Of a stretch of 34,695 bases of DNA, positions 33,694-34,695 are shown one piece after another. Under the pieces are notes generated by a model that made no database searches, was not told the DNA's origin, and saw nothing but the letters and a program-made list of their open reading frames with translations. The translations under genes were made by a program, and so were the position numbers. This DNA comes from Bacteriovorax sp. (GTDB lineage Bacteria > Bdellovibrionota > Bacteriovoracia > Bacteriovoracales > Bacteriovoracaceae), in the NCBI GenBank assembly GCA_014378525.1, contig JACMNL010000064.1, positions 1 through 34,695 on the forward strand, given 5' to 3'. Every line of letters begins with the position of its first letter. Within the stretch, counting starts at the first letter, position 1.

Positions 33694-34695
33694 TTAGTTT
33701 TTTGTGGTGCCCACTTAGGATCTGTCAGGCCTTCAGTTAAAAAGACTTCGAGATCATCGAGTTCTGATTTACTAAGGCCAAGTCCTGATCGTAAAAATCC
33801 TGCCTGAATCGAAGACATAATTTCATCAAAATCTTTTGGTGTTGATAAAATTTCAAGTTCCACCGGAAATTCCGCACGTCGCTCGGGAGAAAGCTGAAAT
33901 GAGCTCAATGATGATTCAATGTTGTTGTAGTGGTTCAGTACTTCACGAATAGTTTTGAAGGCCCCATTGTGCATATAAGGTGCAGAGAGCGCCACATTGA
34001 TCAGACTTGGAGTCTTGAAAAAAAAGTTTCTGAACTTATCACCGCTCACATCCCCTAAACCGTGATCTGCAAGAAATGGTTTTGCTCCAAAGGCCGGAAC
34101 GCCGACCGACGTAAAAAAAGCATTGTTGCCAAGTAAACTTCCCTGATGACAGGCGATACATTTTCCGTTCCCGATAAACACCATGAGACCTTTTTTCTGC
34201 TGAGTAGTCATCGCAGAATTATCTCCGGCCACATAACGATGAAACGGAGAAGTGTTGGACTGAAACTGCTCGCGCATAAAAGTCGCCATCGCTTCACCTG
34301 CGTGGCCGATGGAAATTTTCTTAACATCCGGATAGGCGCGGTTGAAAAGTGCTACATACACCTGCGAGTCACTTTCTTTTTCAGTCGTAATTCTTTTAAT
34401 GATTAAATCCCATGCAGCAAGATTATTTTCTGCATTGGCGATTTCATTGTCGCCTTTTTTCCCGCGCATCTCTTCATGAGAAACCAGAGGAAAAAGTGCC
34501 TGCGCAGAAAGTGCACTGGTCATCACACTGGTAATATTTGAGGCCTTGGGGTTAACACCGTTCAGTGCTGCTTCCGGAGTTTCAAAAGTTTTTTTCGAAG
34601 GAGTGTAATGAACTCTCCCGTCCCAGAACATGAATGTATTAAATTTATCGCCGATATTAAAAAGACTGCTGGAATTTCTTTTTAAGACTCCCTTC
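33690..34695 (-). CDS. Di-heme cytochrome c peroxidase family protein, 5' end outside the window
   Basis: This is a periplasmic MauG/CcpA-type protein that reduces peroxide or oxidises a partner using two covalent hemes. The frame stays open from the first plus-coordinate ATG candidate at 34631 to the right edge, with family sequence RNSSSLFNIGDKF and FMFWDGRV before that ATG, so the real start and probably the first CxxCH lie beyond 34695. Visible are the second heme site CIACHQG, the axial/ligand region APYMHNGAFKTIREVLNHYN and the C-terminal family segment ending in LEVFLTEGLTDPKW. About 335 codons are in the window. Its 3' end overlaps the LtaS-like gene by 4 bases. Confidence 0.88.
   Translation of the reverse strand, partial: KGVLKRNSSSLFNIGDKFNTFMFWDGRVHYTPSKKTFETPEAALNGVNPKASNITSVMTSALSAQALFPLVSHEEMRGKKGDNEIANAENNLAAWDLIIKRITTEKESDSQVYVALFNRAYPDVKKISIGHAGEAMATFMREQFQSNTSPFHRYVAGDNSAMTTQQKKGLMVFIGNGKCIACHQGSLLGNNAFFTSVGVPAFGAKPFLADHGLGDVSGDKFRNFFFKTPSLINVALSAPYMHNGAFKTIREVLNHYNNIESSLSSFQLSPERRAEFPVELEILSTPKDFDEIMSSIQAGFLRSGLGLSKSELDDLEVFLTEGLTDPKWAPQKTN

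Noticed and set aside
33690-34631. ATG at 34631 as the start of the peroxidase gene
   Set aside because: The frame stays open to the right edge and the residues before this Met match the peroxidase family, so it is an internal Met of a gene that begins outside the window.

Overview
The window looks like a chromosomal stretch from an AT-rich Gram-negative bacterium. It encodes an outer-membrane Wza-type export lipoprotein, Wzx/Wzy polymer genes, many signal peptides, a periplasmic YceI-like domain and a di-heme peroxidase. The gene mix, the frequent TTG/GTG starts and the abundance of secreted hydrolases resemble Bdellovibrionota (Bacteriovorax-like) genomes, but this placement is an impression, not a proof. 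No rRNA, tRNA, IS element, CRISPR array or prophage gene was seen. No stretch longer than about 300 bases lacks a gene; the longest gap, about 215 bases, is 6469-6683.

Region 1 (1-8379, minus strand) is a specialised-metabolite block. A giant hybrid NRPS-PKS runs off the left edge (A-PCP-KS-AT-ACP-aminotransferase visible, 2156 codons). It is preceded by an Sfp/EntD-type phosphopantetheinyl transferase that would activate its carrier domains. That transferase lies 4 bases downstream of a Wza-like polysaccharide export lipoprotein.

Region 2 (8478-18852) is an exopolysaccharide or O-antigen locus of the Wzx/Wzy type. Plus-strand genes encode a GT4, a flippase and a second GT4. Converging minus-strand genes encode GalE, a small CpsD-like ATPase, a Wzz-like chain-length protein, a Wzy/ligase-like membrane protein, a GT2 and a GT4. 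No sugar-phosphate transferase that starts the lipid-linked repeat is present, so it must lie elsewhere.

Region 3 (18971-24665) holds secreted proteins: an unrecognised 441-aa protein, a PHB-depolymerase-type esterase, an alpha/beta hydrolase, an apparently exported Ppx/GppA-like protein, and a 134-aa secreted protein with a strong intrinsic terminator. A 38-bp near-perfect palindrome covers the start codon of the 441-aa gene.

Region 4 (24793-31510) is a phenolic-lipid locus like Streptomyces srs: flavoprotein hydroxylase, type III polyketide synthase and isoprenylcysteine-type methyltransferase. The methyltransferase is fused to a YceI-like lipid-binding domain, which is the most unusual architecture here. 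A convergent RND/MMPL exporter, a 59-aa secreted protein and a multi-pass membrane protein follow.

Region 5 (31681-34695) holds an LtaS/MdoB-like phosphoglycerol-transferase-family protein and a di-heme cytochrome c peroxidase family gene cut by the right edge. Two patterns span the window. Three plus-strand genes have a -10-like hexamer exactly 6 nt before ATG, suggesting leaderless mRNAs. Four convergent gene pairs overlap or abut, leaving no room for terminators.
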